Origin: a virus
IMG/VR virus record: IMGVR_UViG_3300045253_000045
Location: 1 to 39,510 of that record
Length of the DNA stretch: 39,510 nucleotides
Strand: one strand, 5' to 3'
A program made the position numbers and the translations under genes. The notes under the pieces are model-generated. The model was given only the letters and a program-made list of their open reading frames with translations, made no database searches and had not been told where the DNA came from. Within the stretch, counting starts at the first letter, position 1. Each line of letters opens with the position of its first letter. Shown piece after piece: positions 7,605 to 15,586 of the stretch.

Positions 7605-8452
7605 ATGGGCACCGTCACGTAGTCGAACACCGGGCGGGGAAGCGTTGGAAGATCGTCCTCCTGCCCGGTCCTCGCCACCACCATCTCACGGTCGTTGCAG
7701 AACGCCCGACTGGCGAGGACCTGCTTCTCCGAACGCAGGAGCGTCCGGTGTTCCACGGTGTAGGGCGTGACGAACGCCGCGTGGGGCAGCTTCCGTCTCG
7801 TCTCATCGCCAGCCCACGCCCAGACCTTCTGGCCGTTCTGGATACCCGATACCCACCAGTGATGCCGCTCTACCGAGAGCTGAAGCGATGCCCGCCAGAC
7901 CTGCGGGATCATCTGCGGCCCATCGGCCTGGGCGAGATGCCACTGGCCCGCCGCGAAGTTGCCGCGCTTCCGGTCCTTCGGGGTGATGAACGGCACGTCA
8001 ACCACATCCGCGGTCGAGTTGTAGAGCTCGTTCCGCACCGCTTCACGGTCGGTCTGGATGATGTGGTCAGCATCGAGGGTGACGATCCACTCCGACCCGA
8101 CCGCGGCCATCGCCAGGAGAAGCGAGCGCTTCTCGATCTGGCCCGCCCACAGCCGATCCGGGGTAACGACGAGACAGTCGAGGCCGGCCTTGGCGCACGC
8201 CGCGCGGATGGCCTTGGCCTGGGCCGGATCACTTGCGATGGTCGCGCCGGGATAGCGGCGGTAGGCCCCATCGAGGGCCACCACCCGATCCGCGATCTTC
8301 GCCGCACCTTCGATACAGGCAATGAGATCGGCGGGTCGTTCGTTCCACCAGCACAGCGCGGCAGTGACGATCATCGTCCGGTGCGCCTTGACGGGTTCCG
8401 GGACGTGTCGGTAGGAACTGCCGCCGAAGCTGATCTCATCCAACGAGCTCAT
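7601..8452 (-). CDS. Glycosyltransferase, GT-A/GT2-like
   Basis: 283 residues from ATG 8452, which lies within the end of the upstream gene (17-bp overlap). ATG 8374 (MIVTAALCWWNE) is an alternative. The start TAALCWWNERPADLIACIEG and AKIADRVVALDGAY match the first strands of GT-A enzymes, and EWIVTLDADHII holds the DxD metal and nucleotide motif (Asp127, Asp129). Later AWAGDETRRKLPHAAFVTPYTVEH gives a conserved H. I infer a family 2-like enzyme using a nucleotide sugar and a divalent metal. Donor and acceptor cannot be read from the sequence. It belongs to the coupled cassette 5120-10773. Confidence 0.8.
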   Translation of the reverse strand: MSSLDEISFGGSSYRHVPEPVKAHRTMIVTAALCWWNERPADLIACIEGAAKIADRVVALDGAYRRYPGATIASDPAQAKAIRAACAKAGLDCLVVTPDRLWAGQIEKRSLLLAMAAVGSEWIVTLDADHIIQTDREAVRNELYNSTADVVDVPFITPKDRKRGNFAAGQWHLAQADGPQMIPQVWRASLQLSVERHHWWVSGIQNGQKVWAWAGDETRRKLPHAAFVTPYTVEHRTLLRSEKQVLASRAFCNDREMVVARTGQEDDLPTLPRPVFDYVTVPI

Positions 8453-9275
8453 ACCACCACGTCCTGCTGAACGGCTTGGCAGGGTCGGGCACGTAGCCGA
8501 TGCGGTCCGCGATGAACGACCGAACAGGCTCGCGCTGCGCCCATGAGACCAGCGGAGCGGGGAAGCCCATCTTGTCGGTGCGGTCGATGATCGCGTCGGG
8601 CACGATCCCCCGGACTCTGTTTCGGAGATGGCGCTTGCCGATCCGCTCGGTGATCGGCAGCGACAGGCCGTACTCCACGATGGCGTCGTCCGTGAACGGC
8701 GCTCGCGCTTCGATCCCGAACGCACCAGTCATCGCATCGTCCACTGCCAGGAGGTCGGGCAGGCGGGCGTAGTCGTAGGCCAGGGCTGCTTCGAGATCGT
8801 CCACCGGGTAGTCAGCCGGAGGACGGTAGTGCTCGTAGCCTGCCGGCAGGGGTTCACCAGCCGCCAGGAGCGTCCGGGCGTAGCCGCCGAACAGCTCGTC
8901 GGACCCTTCGCCCGACAGGGCGATCCCGATGCCCTGACTCGCGAGGTACTTCGCGACCATGTACTGGCCGAATGTCCCCATGCCCTGGACGGGAGGCTTG
9001 ATGAAGCCCCGGCAGGCGTCAAAGTGCTCGACGAAGTCCTCGGGCGTGATCCGGATCTCGTGGTGCTCCCGGTGCGCCACGAGTCGGGCGTAATGACGCT
9101 CGTCGAAGCCGGGTTCGTCGTAGTAGCCGGTGAAGGTCGGGAGGTACTGCGGGGAAAGGCACGCCACCGTCGAGGAATCCAAGCCTCCTGAGAGCACGAT
9201 GCCCGTCGCGGGGCCGATCCGCGAGGTGACGGCATCCCGGAGGAGGCCGACGAGATCCGTGGCGACGAGGGTCAT
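8436..9275 (-). CDS. Stand-alone asparagine-synthetase-type ATP-dependent amide ligase domain
   Basis: 279 residues from ATG 9275, whose ATGA overlaps the epimerase stop. It has the PP-loop SGGLDS at residues 29-34 that binds ATP, and LSGEGSDELFGGY at 120-132, the diagnostic block of the asparagine synthetase C-terminal domain. The N-terminal glutaminase domain with its Cys2 is absent, so ammonia must come from elsewhere or another amine is the nucleophile. In this family the acid substrate is adenylated and then amidated or cyclised, as in asparagine synthetase, beta-lactam synthetase and lasso-peptide cyclases. AsnB homologues also amidate uronic acids in surface polysaccharide loci. Beside an epimerase and three glycosyltransferases, uronic acid amidation is the simplest reading. 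A protein side-chain ligase is another. Confidence 0.87.
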   Translation of the reverse strand: MTLVATDLVGLLRDAVTSRIGPATGIVLSGGLDSSTVACLSPQYLPTFTGYYDEPGFDERHYARLVAHREHHEIRITPEDFVEHFDACRGFIKPPVQGMGTFGQYMVAKYLASQGIGIALSGEGSDELFGGYARTLLAAGEPLPAGYEHYRPPADYPVDDLEAALAYDYARLPDLLAVDDAMTGAFGIEARAPFTDDAIVEYGLSLPITERIGKRHLRNRVRGIVPDAIIDRTDKMGFPAPLVSWAQREPVRSFIADRIGYVPDPAKPFSRTWWYELVG

Positions 9276-10147
9276 CGGGTCGCTCCTGAAAGATGGGTAT
9301 ACGTTTCCGTCACCGGATGATCCCGGTACCACGCGATCGTCTCGCGGATGCCGATGGTCAGAGGAGTGGTGGCGATCCAGCCGAAGTCCTCGAAGGTCCG
9401 GGCTGGGTCCAGGAGCAGCGTCGCCACGTCATCCGCCCCGCGTTTGCGCTGCACCGCTGGCAGGTCGGAGCCCATCGCTGCCGCCACCTCCACGTACAGC
9501 TCAGCGATCGAGACATCCCTACCGGAGGATGCGTGGTAGACGCCCTGTCCCTCCGTGCCAGCGGCCAGCGCGAGGCGGATGAGGTCGTCGATGTAGACGA
9601 AGTCGCGGCGGCTATCCACCACGATGCTCTGCGTTCCCTCGGCGATGTTCTTGGCGAAGGTGGGCACGGGTCCTGACAGGTTCCGGGGTCCATACATATT
9701 CGCGAGGCGCAGGCTCACGTAGTCCAGACCAGATCCCCGGATATACGACTCGCCCGCGGTCTTGCTGATCGCGTAGGAGCCGCGAGGGTCCAGGGGCGCG
9801 TCGAGCGACACCATCCCTCGAGCAGGGCCGTAGCAGAGCGAGGTCTGGAAGTAGACGATCCTCGCACCGGTTCGGAGGACGTTGATGGTCCCGGTCACGT
9901 TCGTCGAAGCGTCCCGCTCCCACGCCTCGCGGTCCTTGTACGACGCGGCGCAGTGGTAGACGAGATCGTAGCCCGATCCCGGGTCGTCGAACCGGATATC
10001 GCCGGTGGTGAAGTCCACCCCATCGGGGATGTTCGCGATCCGCCCGGTTGAGAGGTTGTCGATCCCCGAGACCTCGTGGTCCTTCACGAGCGCGTCGGCC
10101 AGGTGACTGCCGATGAAGCCCGCCACCCCCGTGATGAGGATCTTCAC
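9272..10147 (-). CDS. NAD-dependent sugar epimerase/dehydratase (extended SDR)
   Basis: 291 residues from GTG 10147 inside GTGA. The Rossmann motif ITGVAGFIGSHL has Gly7, Gly10 and Gly13, the catalytic pair is Tyr125 and Lys129 in GSYAISK, and Ser103 lies in FQTSLCYGP. RLANMYGPRN and DFVYIDDL are the sugar-nucleotide blocks of UDP-glucose epimerase-like enzymes. Size is normal. It would make or interconvert a nucleotide sugar (4-epimerase, dehydratase or decarboxylase type, not resolvable by eye) for the glycosyltransferases encoded around it. It is coupled to both neighbours by 4-base overlaps. Confidence 0.9.
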   Translation of the reverse strand: MKILITGVAGFIGSHLADALVKDHEVSGIDNLSTGRIANIPDGVDFTTGDIRFDDPGSGYDLVYHCAASYKDREAWERDASTNVTGTINVLRTGARIVYFQTSLCYGPARGMVSLDAPLDPRGSYAISKTAGESYIRGSGLDYVSLRLANMYGPRNLSGPVPTFAKNIAEGTQSIVVDSRRDFVYIDDLIRLALAAGTEGQGVYHASSGRDVSIAELYVEVAAAMGSDLPAVQRKRGADDVATLLLDPARTFEDFGWIATTPLTIGIRETIAWYRDHPVTETYTHLSGATR

Positions 10148-10773
10148 GCGCTGGCCCCGATCTTCACGTACAGCTCCGTCGAGGCGGGTGCGACATCGCT
10201 CATCTTGGAGTGGATGAGGTAGGCCGAACGAGGTGCCTTCGGGAGAAGAGCTGTTCCTCGCAACGACGATTCGCCCATCCCGCCGAGCATCACCAGCTCG
10301 TGCACCGGGCGATACCAAGACGCTTCGGCCGTTCGGAACAGGCGGCAGTGCCAGTGCTCCTCCCACTCCGGGCCTTGCACGCCGTCCTCGAAGTTCTTGG
10401 TGAAGAACAGGTATCCCCGAGGAGCCGGGTAGCGGGCGTTCTGCCACGTCACGTCGGTCCACTCCGACGCATCGATCATCGCCACGAAGTCCAGCATCGC
10501 TCGAGAGGGCAGTTCGTCAGGATCGACGATGAGCGTCCAGTCCCCGGTGCAGTGGGGGAGGGCGGCATTGCGTCCCGCCGAGAAGTCATCGACCCACCGG
10601 AAGGGGACAACGACCGTTCCCTTCCAGTGGGCGATGGCGTTGGAGGTCTCCGCCGCCGTCCGGTCATCGACCACGAACACGAACTGTGTCACGACCGGGC
10701 GCAGGTACTCGACGAGCGAGACCAGCCGGTCCAACGGTGGATCCTTGACCAGGAAGGCGGCGGAGACGGTCAC
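10144..10773 (-). CDS. Glycosyltransferase, GT2-like, first gene of the cassette
   Basis: 209 residues from GTG 10773, which overlaps the stop of the major capsid gene by GTGA. The N-terminus SAAFLVKDPPLDRLVSLVEYL and FVFVVDDRTAAET are the typical GT-A first strands. WVDDFSAGRNAALPH and WTLIVDPDEL contain the D-D and DPDE (Asp84-Asp86) donor and metal sites. EWEEHWHCRLFRTAEASWYRPVHE carries the conserved W/H acceptor-side block of cell-wall type family 2 enzymes. It is short (about 210 residues), so probably a bare catalytic domain. Coupling to the capsid gene means it will be made together with capsid protein. Confidence 0.82.
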   Translation of the reverse strand: MTVSAAFLVKDPPLDRLVSLVEYLRPVVTQFVFVVDDRTAAETSNAIAHWKGTVVVPFRWVDDFSAGRNAALPHCTGDWTLIVDPDELPSRAMLDFVAMIDASEWTDVTWQNARYPAPRGYLFFTKNFEDGVQGPEWEEHWHCRLFRTAEASWYRPVHELVMLGGMGESSLRGTALLPKAPRSAYLIHSKMSDVAPASTELYVKIGASA

Positions 10774-12206
10774 GGAATGAGCCCGGTGATGAGCTGGAAC
10801 GCGCCCACCGCCACGGCGGTATCTGCGTTCACGCCGAATTCGACCTCGCCGCGGAAGCCAATCGTGTTCTTGTCGAACCGATCGCCGGCCACGTCCGAGC
10901 TATCGACCCGGAACTCCATGCCCCGGTAGAACTTCAGCGCCTTCCACTCGCCGACGATGGCGATCTTGGCCGCCGCGTTGGAGGTCAGGTTGGCATCGAA
11001 GAAGACCGGCACGCCCCTCCAGCGGAGCGCGTTGTCGGTGCCGATGGAGAACCCGGCCCCGAGGAGGTCGGACATCCAGAAGCCCGCCGAATCGCTGCCC
11101 TGACTGAACAGCGTCCAGTAAGTGACGGCGTCGAGGACGGCCGCCGAGGGATAGCGGGATCGGGTCGCCAGCGTCCCGAAGGCCGAGGCGAGTCCGGCCG
11201 CTGCCGAGCCGGCCACGGTCGAAGCCGAGCCGGTGAAAGCGGTCGTGTAGACGTTGCCGAGGAGGGACGTATAGACGCCCTTGGTCGGGTCGTTGACGCC
11301 CGGCGTCGCGGAGCCCGTGCCCGGACCGGCGATGACGGCCTTGTTCTCCGCCAGAGCCGCCGACTTGGTCAGCTCGTCGAGGACATCCTGCTCGGCGGCA
11401 CCCGCACTGAAGCGCGCGTACTGCTTGCCGATGTCGTAGATCTTGGCGAAGGTGCCGAGGGTCGCGGTGTACGAGCCGTAGGCCTCGTCCACGTTGGTCT
11501 TGGTTGCGCCCCAATTCTGGGCCGTCATCGCGGCCGGAGCGCCGGTGCGGTACGGCTGGTCGATGCCCCGGATCATCACGCCCGGAATGACCGTCACGAG
11601 CGGGTTTGCCCCGGTGTAGACCGCGACCTGCGTGTTGGGCTTCTCCAGGGTCGCCACGAGGTTGTTGGGGAGGACGTAGCCGCCCGTCGCGCCCGTGGTG
11701 CCGAGGGTCGCCTTGCCTTCCGGCGCAGCGAGGTAGTAGAGGCCCATCTGCGTCAACGACGCCTTGCCGAGGGTGAACTCGTCGGGGTTGCCGTGGACGT
11801 TCATGATCGCCGTGAGCAGCTTGCCGGCTTCGTAGTTGGCACCGAGGGTCGCCTTCAGCGCGGGACTCGCGTCCTGCTGGAAGCGGACCTTCGTGGCCTC
11901 GTCGAGGGCCGGTCCCCCGCCGATCATGGCCGCGAGCGAGGGTGAACGGACATCGAGCAGGGCCGCCTTGACGGCTTCCGCTGCGATGACCTTGAACTCG
12001 TCGCGAAGCTTGCGATTGTCGAGGTCAGCCTTGGCCTCGGTTGTCGCGGTCGCAGCCTTCGCCTGGTCAGCCGACGCATCGACGGCTGCCGCGTAGCGGC
12101 CACCATCCTGCGCCGTGCCACCGGGCGCGCTCTCGACGCGCGTCTCGGAGAGGCGGTTCAGCGCCGCGGTGAACTCCGCGAGCTGTTCCGCTGAGATTTC
12201 AGACAC
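10770..12206 (-). CDS. Major capsid protein (HK97 fold)
   Basis: 478 residues from GTG 12206, with AAAGGG and AAGGA just upstream. Residues about 1-120 are charged, Ala-rich and helical, the usual scaffold-like delta domain cut off by the protease. The rest shows HK97-fold traits: GATGGYVLPNNLVATLEKPN, the E-loop region, a long helix around QDVLDELTKSAALAENKAVIAG with GPGTGSATPG, and the C-terminal RWRGVPVFFDANL and VGEWKALKFYRGMEFRVDSS blocks common to capsid proteins of this group. Position after the protease and portal genes agrees. The glycan cassette follows directly. Confidence 0.92.
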   Translation of the reverse strand: MSEISAEQLAEFTAALNRLSETRVESAPGGTAQDGGRYAAAVDASADQAKAATATTEAKADLDNRKLRDEFKVIAAEAVKAALLDVRSPSLAAMIGGGPALDEATKVRFQQDASPALKATLGANYEAGKLLTAIMNVHGNPDEFTLGKASLTQMGLYYLAAPEGKATLGTTGATGGYVLPNNLVATLEKPNTQVAVYTGANPLVTVIPGVMIRGIDQPYRTGAPAAMTAQNWGATKTNVDEAYGSYTATLGTFAKIYDIGKQYARFSAGAAEQDVLDELTKSAALAENKAVIAGPGTGSATPGVNDPTKGVYTSLLGNVYTTAFTGSASTVAGSAAAGLASAFGTLATRSRYPSAAVLDAVTYWTLFSQGSDSAGFWMSDLLGAGFSIGTDNALRWRGVPVFFDANLTSNAAAKIAIVGEWKALKFYRGMEFRVDSSDVAGDRFDKNTIGFRGEVEFGVNADTAVAVGAFQLITGLIP

Positions 12207-12228
12207 TTCCTTACCCTTTCGGTGACGC

Positions 12229-13071
12229 CTAAGCGAGCCCGAGACGGCGCAGTGCCGCTAGGATGCCCGCCGTGGCGAGATCGCTTGCCTGGATAGACAG
12301 ACGGCCCACTGTCGCCGCGTCGCTCGCCGTCCCGTCGAGGTAGGTATCAGCCGCCTCGTCGAGAAAGGTCGGACGAAGGTCCGGTGCGCTCTGCTCGAGG
12401 CCCGTCAGGAACGCCTTGATGGCGTCTGCCGGGATCTCGTCGAAGTTGGGGTCGGTCAGTGCTGCCTTGAGGGCGGGCATGACCGCGTAGGTGTTCTGCG
12501 GTGAGGTACTGATGGTGTTGAAGCGGATAGGCCAGACATCGATCCGGCCCGCGTCGCCTTTGACGATGCCTGCCTTGATCGGTTGGGTGGAGGCGTACAT
12601 CGGGACCTGACGGCGCTCGAGCAGGGCAACGAGTCTCCTTCTGTTCTCGCCCGCGTTGGCCCAGAAGTCCGCCCACAACCCGTCGTCCTCGGGATCCTCG
12701 TCCATGACGATATGCCCGACGATCGCGCCGTTGGCCTTCACCTTCGATGGGGCGGGATCGGAGTTCGAGGCCGGGGCGAAAGTGGCGTGGTGCCAGTCGG
12801 TGAGGCGTTCCCGGCTCGCCCGGAGGGATGGGTACGGGCCGTAGAAGTCGGTCGCCGGACCATCCGCGTCCTCGGGGTGGAAGTATTCCCCGTCGAGGTC
12901 GCGCCCCTTGAGGTCGGTGTATCCGAACCGCGCAGGATCAGCGGGGCCGTAGAACGGCGCGACCAGGATGCGCCGGCTGATCTTGCCCGCCAGCCAGCGA
13001 TCGAGCCTGCCGGTGTCCATCGGCTCGGCCTTGAGCTCCGCGGCCTTGCCGTCACGGGTGCCTTCTGCCAT
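12229..13071 (-). CDS. Prohead (capsid maturation) protease
   Basis: 280 residues. It contains GEYFHPEDADGP, DWHHATF with the probable catalytic His (near residue 94), and a later YASTQPIKAG block with the probable nucleophile Ser after a GLWADFWANAGENRRRLVALLE helix. The final WPIRFNTISTSPQNTYAV strand matches the usual E-x-S-x-T-x-x-P end of the fold. Acidic residues surround the site (DEDPEDDG). It would cleave the capsid delta domain after prohead assembly. The C-terminal 80 residues are Ala/Asp-rich and may act in scaffolding. Gene order portal, protease, capsid is canonical. Confidence 0.8.
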   Translation of the reverse strand: MAEGTRDGKAAELKAEPMDTGRLDRWLAGKISRRILVAPFYGPADPARFGYTDLKGRDLDGEYFHPEDADGPATDFYGPYPSLRASRERLTDWHHATFAPASNSDPAPSKVKANGAIVGHIVMDEDPEDDGLWADFWANAGENRRRLVALLERRQVPMYASTQPIKAGIVKGDAGRIDVWPIRFNTISTSPQNTYAVMPALKAALTDPNFDEIPADAIKAFLTGLEQSAPDLRPTFLDEAADTYLDGTASDAATVGRLSIQASDLATAGILAALRRLGLA

Positions 13072-13073
13072 GC

Positions 13074-15242
13074 CTACATCTCTCCGATCACTGGTACAAA
13101 ATCGAGTGTCCCGTTGGGATGATCTTCGATCTGGTCGGCCTCCTCGATTGAGAAGATCTGACCGTCACGTTCGGCGCACTCGGGGTCGCCATCTCCATCG
13201 ATGGCTTGGACTTCAGTGACCCCGGCATCGCTGTACGACGCGAGCGCGGCCGCATTGAACGAATCCATGAGCTCGGTTCGGGCGATCATCTCCGCGCGGT
13301 AGTCGAGATCCCCGATGAGGCCGCCTTGGCGTCCGATGAGCGAGGTCAGGTCTGACCCGTTCTCGATGGCGTCGGCGATGTCCAAGAGGCTCACGTCCTG
13401 CTCGATCGCCGTGGCGAGGATGGACGCGATCTCATCCCTGGTCGTCTGGTTGATGTTCGTCACCCTCGCAGCTCCACGTGTCAGGACGCGATCCACCGCA
13501 TCGACGGGCAGGGCCTTCACCGGAGGAAGGGTGTCGGAGACCTGACGGGAGACGGACGTCGCCATGCCCGCCATCGCCCCTGCCAGGGCTCCCGTCAGCG
13601 CCCGGTCCCAGCGCTTGGCATCGAACCAGACCGAGGTATCGCGAGGCTTGCGGGCGATCTGCGCGGCGTGGGCGCGGATGCGTTGCGCGATGTCCGCCCG
13701 CTGCTCGTGGAGGATCGTCGCCACTGCGGTCTTGATCCGGGGGGTCTGGTGGGTGGCGATCTGGTCGCGCAGGGCGATGAGCGATTGGCGCAGCGGCCCG
13801 ACGCGGGGATGGATGCGCGCCTTGCCCTGCGTCGTCTCGCCGGATGCATTCAGCGCTGCGTCGGAGGGCTGCGTCGTGCTCATGCCCGTGGGTGCAGGCT
13901 CGGCGGCGATCTGCGCTGGGGTTCCCTCATCGGGGGCGTAGGACGACATGACCATCGTCGCCGGTCGCCACACTTCGTCGTCGAGGAGTTGGCCTTGGGC
14001 GTTGAGCGCCGCCGGACCGAACGGATCGAGGCCGATCAGTGCTCTTCGTTCGCGTTCGCGCATCCCGATCGAGATCGACTTCCCGAGCAGGTCGTAGCGC
14101 GGGCTGTCGTCGTCGAACTCCGGCTCTTCGAGGACCAGTTCGGGCGTCCAGCCGAGCCGCTTCTGCCACTTCGAGAGCACGCTGTCCTGGAGGCCCTCCT
14201 GCAACGTAACCAGCCGATCGTGGACCGGCCCCTGCCACAGCGCGGCCTCGTCGTACTTGCGGCTCTCGCCGGAGTTCAGGCCTGCTGCTCCGCTGACTCC
14301 GACCAGCGTGCCGGGGATGTTCCACGCCACGAACAGGTCGTCGCGCATGAGCTTCATCAGGTCCACGATCGCCAGTTGCTCCGGGGTCATCGTGGTGTGC
14401 AGGAAGTCCACGGGCGCGGCGATGAGCTGGAGCCGCTTCGCCGCATCGGGCTGCTCGGTGATGGTCCGCCAGTCACGCTCGAGCTGGAGCATCTGGTCCG
14501 GGCCCAAGGTTCCCGTCTTCGGGCTGACGAAGCCGGACAGCCTGCCGCCCGCCGCGAGTACCGACGCGAGGTGCTTATCGAGCGAGGTCGAGAGCTGCGC
14601 CATCAAGAGGGCAGATTCCACGAGGCCCGGACCGAAGTGCCCGCTATCGGGCGGTTCGAGCATGAAGTGCACGATCTGTTCAAGCGACACGCTGATGCCG
14701 GGGTTCTGCGCGGTCTTGTCGATGAACCAGCCGATGAGGTTGCCGTTCGCGTCCTCATCCGGGGTCAGCCGGTCAGGGCGGAGGTAGGCGAGGGCCTTCG
14801 GCGTCCCGGCGTAGGCCTCGGGCTGGTCCTGGAGGAAGAACGAGTTCCCGGCCAGTCCGAGATGACGGGAGTACAGCCGGAACAGCGAGGACCGGCTGAG
14901 GGGCTGTCCCACCCCGAGCAGGGCCTGCGGCTTATCGAGCAGCGCCCACGCCGCCACCGCCTCCTGGTCCGGGTAGGTCGCCTCGATCTCCACCCCCTCG
15001 GGGTCGTTGAGGTCTACGTCGATCGTCGCCACCTTGGAGCCGATGAGCCGCTCGGCGGTTCGGATCCACGGCACGCTCATGCCCATCTGGTAGGCCGTCC
15101 GCATCTTGGAGTGCGGGTCCTTGCCGAGATAGCTGAACAGCGGGTACTCGGTGAGCAGGACGCCGGCACCGGAGCCGATCGGGCCGGCCTTCAGCGGCTC
15201 GGCGGGACGGGGGGCGATGTAGATGCTCAATGGACGACCCAC
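13074..15242 (-). CDS. Portal protein fused to a MuF-type minor head domain
   Basis: 722 residues from GTG 15242. TTG 15230 is a possible later start, and no good ribosome site is seen. Residues about 20-430 are an HK97/SPP1-type portal, with SVPWIRTAERLIGSKVA, LYSRHLGLAGNSFF, the YLRPDRLTP strand, WNIPGTLVGVSG and the RERERRALIGLDP stretch. A Pro/Ala-rich linker follows (about 440-490). The C-terminal part has RTELMDSFNAAALASYSDAG, IDGDGDPECAERDG and IEDHPNGTLDFVPV, the MuF/SPP1 gp7 pattern (R-T-E, then C-x-x-x-D-G, then H-P-N). One polypeptide thus combines portal and the minor head protein that is usually a separate gene. Confidence 0.86.
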   Translation of the reverse strand: MGRPLSIYIAPRPAEPLKAGPIGSGAGVLLTEYPLFSYLGKDPHSKMRTAYQMGMSVPWIRTAERLIGSKVATIDVDLNDPEGVEIEATYPDQEAVAAWALLDKPQALLGVGQPLSRSSLFRLYSRHLGLAGNSFFLQDQPEAYAGTPKALAYLRPDRLTPDEDANGNLIGWFIDKTAQNPGISVSLEQIVHFMLEPPDSGHFGPGLVESALLMAQLSTSLDKHLASVLAAGGRLSGFVSPKTGTLGPDQMLQLERDWRTITEQPDAAKRLQLIAAPVDFLHTTMTPEQLAIVDLMKLMRDDLFVAWNIPGTLVGVSGAAGLNSGESRKYDEAALWQGPVHDRLVTLQEGLQDSVLSKWQKRLGWTPELVLEEPEFDDDSPRYDLLGKSISIGMRERERRALIGLDPFGPAALNAQGQLLDDEVWRPATMVMSSYAPDEGTPAQIAAEPAPTGMSTTQPSDAALNASGETTQGKARIHPRVGPLRQSLIALRDQIATHQTPRIKTAVATILHEQRADIAQRIRAHAAQIARKPRDTSVWFDAKRWDRALTGALAGAMAGMATSVSRQVSDTLPPVKALPVDAVDRVLTRGAARVTNINQTTRDEIASILATAIEQDVSLLDIADAIENGSDLTSLIGRQGGLIGDLDYRAEMIARTELMDSFNAAALASYSDAGVTEVQAIDGDGDPECAERDGQIFSIEEADQIEDHPNGTLDFVPVIGEM

Positions 15243-15252
15243 GTGGTAGGTG

Positions 15253-15266
15253 GTACGTTGTACGTT
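15253..15266. promoter_or_regulatory. Tandem GTACGTT repeats between divergent genes (possible RHH operator)
   Basis: The 35-bp gap 15243-15277 between the portal GTG (minus) and the ribbon-helix-helix gene (plus) holds GTACGTT twice in tandem, followed by a GGAGG ribosome site for the plus-strand gene. Ribbon-helix-helix proteins often bind tandem short repeats near their own start, so this is a candidate operator that could also act on the divergent structural operon. On the minus strand TTGACG (15288-15283) and TACAAC make only a weak, widely spaced promoter. Confidence 0.4.
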
Positions 15267-15277
15267 GGAGGTGCGAC

Positions 15278-15586
15278 ATGGCCGTCAAACGACGGACGAT
15301 CTGGCTTTCGGACGTGACGTGGGGAATGGCGAAGCGCCAAGCCGAAGTCGCCGGACTGAACATCAGCGAGCTGCTCGGCGCGATGCTGACGGAGAACGTC
15401 TTTGAACTCCAGGAGCGCGCCAAGCGACCCGAGGTCGCGCTCGCGCAGGACATCGCGGAGTCGGTGCTCTACGCGGAGACGCGGCCCGCCCTGCAACCAG
15501 CGCATATTCCGGCGCTGATGCGTGATCCGGTTCGCGATGCCAACCGCGAATACCGTCCAGCTCCGAAGCCCGGAAAGGGGAAGTAG
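15278..15586 (+). CDS. Ribbon-helix-helix DNA-binding protein (plus strand)
   Basis: 102 residues from ATG 15278, with GGAGG seven bases upstream. Residues 4-45 fit a ribbon-helix-helix: a short basic strand (KRRTIWLSDVTW), then a helix (GMAKRQAEVAG), a turn at LN and a second helix (ISELLGAMLTENV). The C-terminal half is Ala/Pro/Arg-rich and ends in a basic tail. It is one of only two plus-strand genes in the genome, abutting the second one without a gap. Likely a transcriptional regulator or an antitoxin-like protein that binds the divergent intergenic region. No toxin motif is seen next to it. Confidence 0.7.
   Translation: MAVKRRTIWLSDVTWGMAKRQAEVAGLNISELLGAMLTENVFELQERAKRPEVALAQDIAESVLYAETRPALQPAHIPALMRDPVRDANREYRPAPKPGKGK

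Noticed and set aside
7601-8725. Longer form of the cassette glycosyltransferase starting at 8725
   Set aside because: The additional residues are Ser/Arg-rich and lie wholly within the upstream amide ligase gene. ATG 8452 fits better.
9272-10462. Longer form of the epimerase with about 100 extra N-terminal residues
   Set aside because: The extra part is Arg/Gly-rich antisense-like sequence overlapping the glycosyltransferase gene. The GTG at 10147 starts the Rossmann motif and forms GTGA.
13668-15317. Long plus-strand open frame of 549 codons opposite the portal gene
   Set aside because: Its translation is Arg/His/Glu/Gly-rich without domains, as usual for the antisense of a high-GC gene. 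The minus strand has a clear portal-MuF protein.
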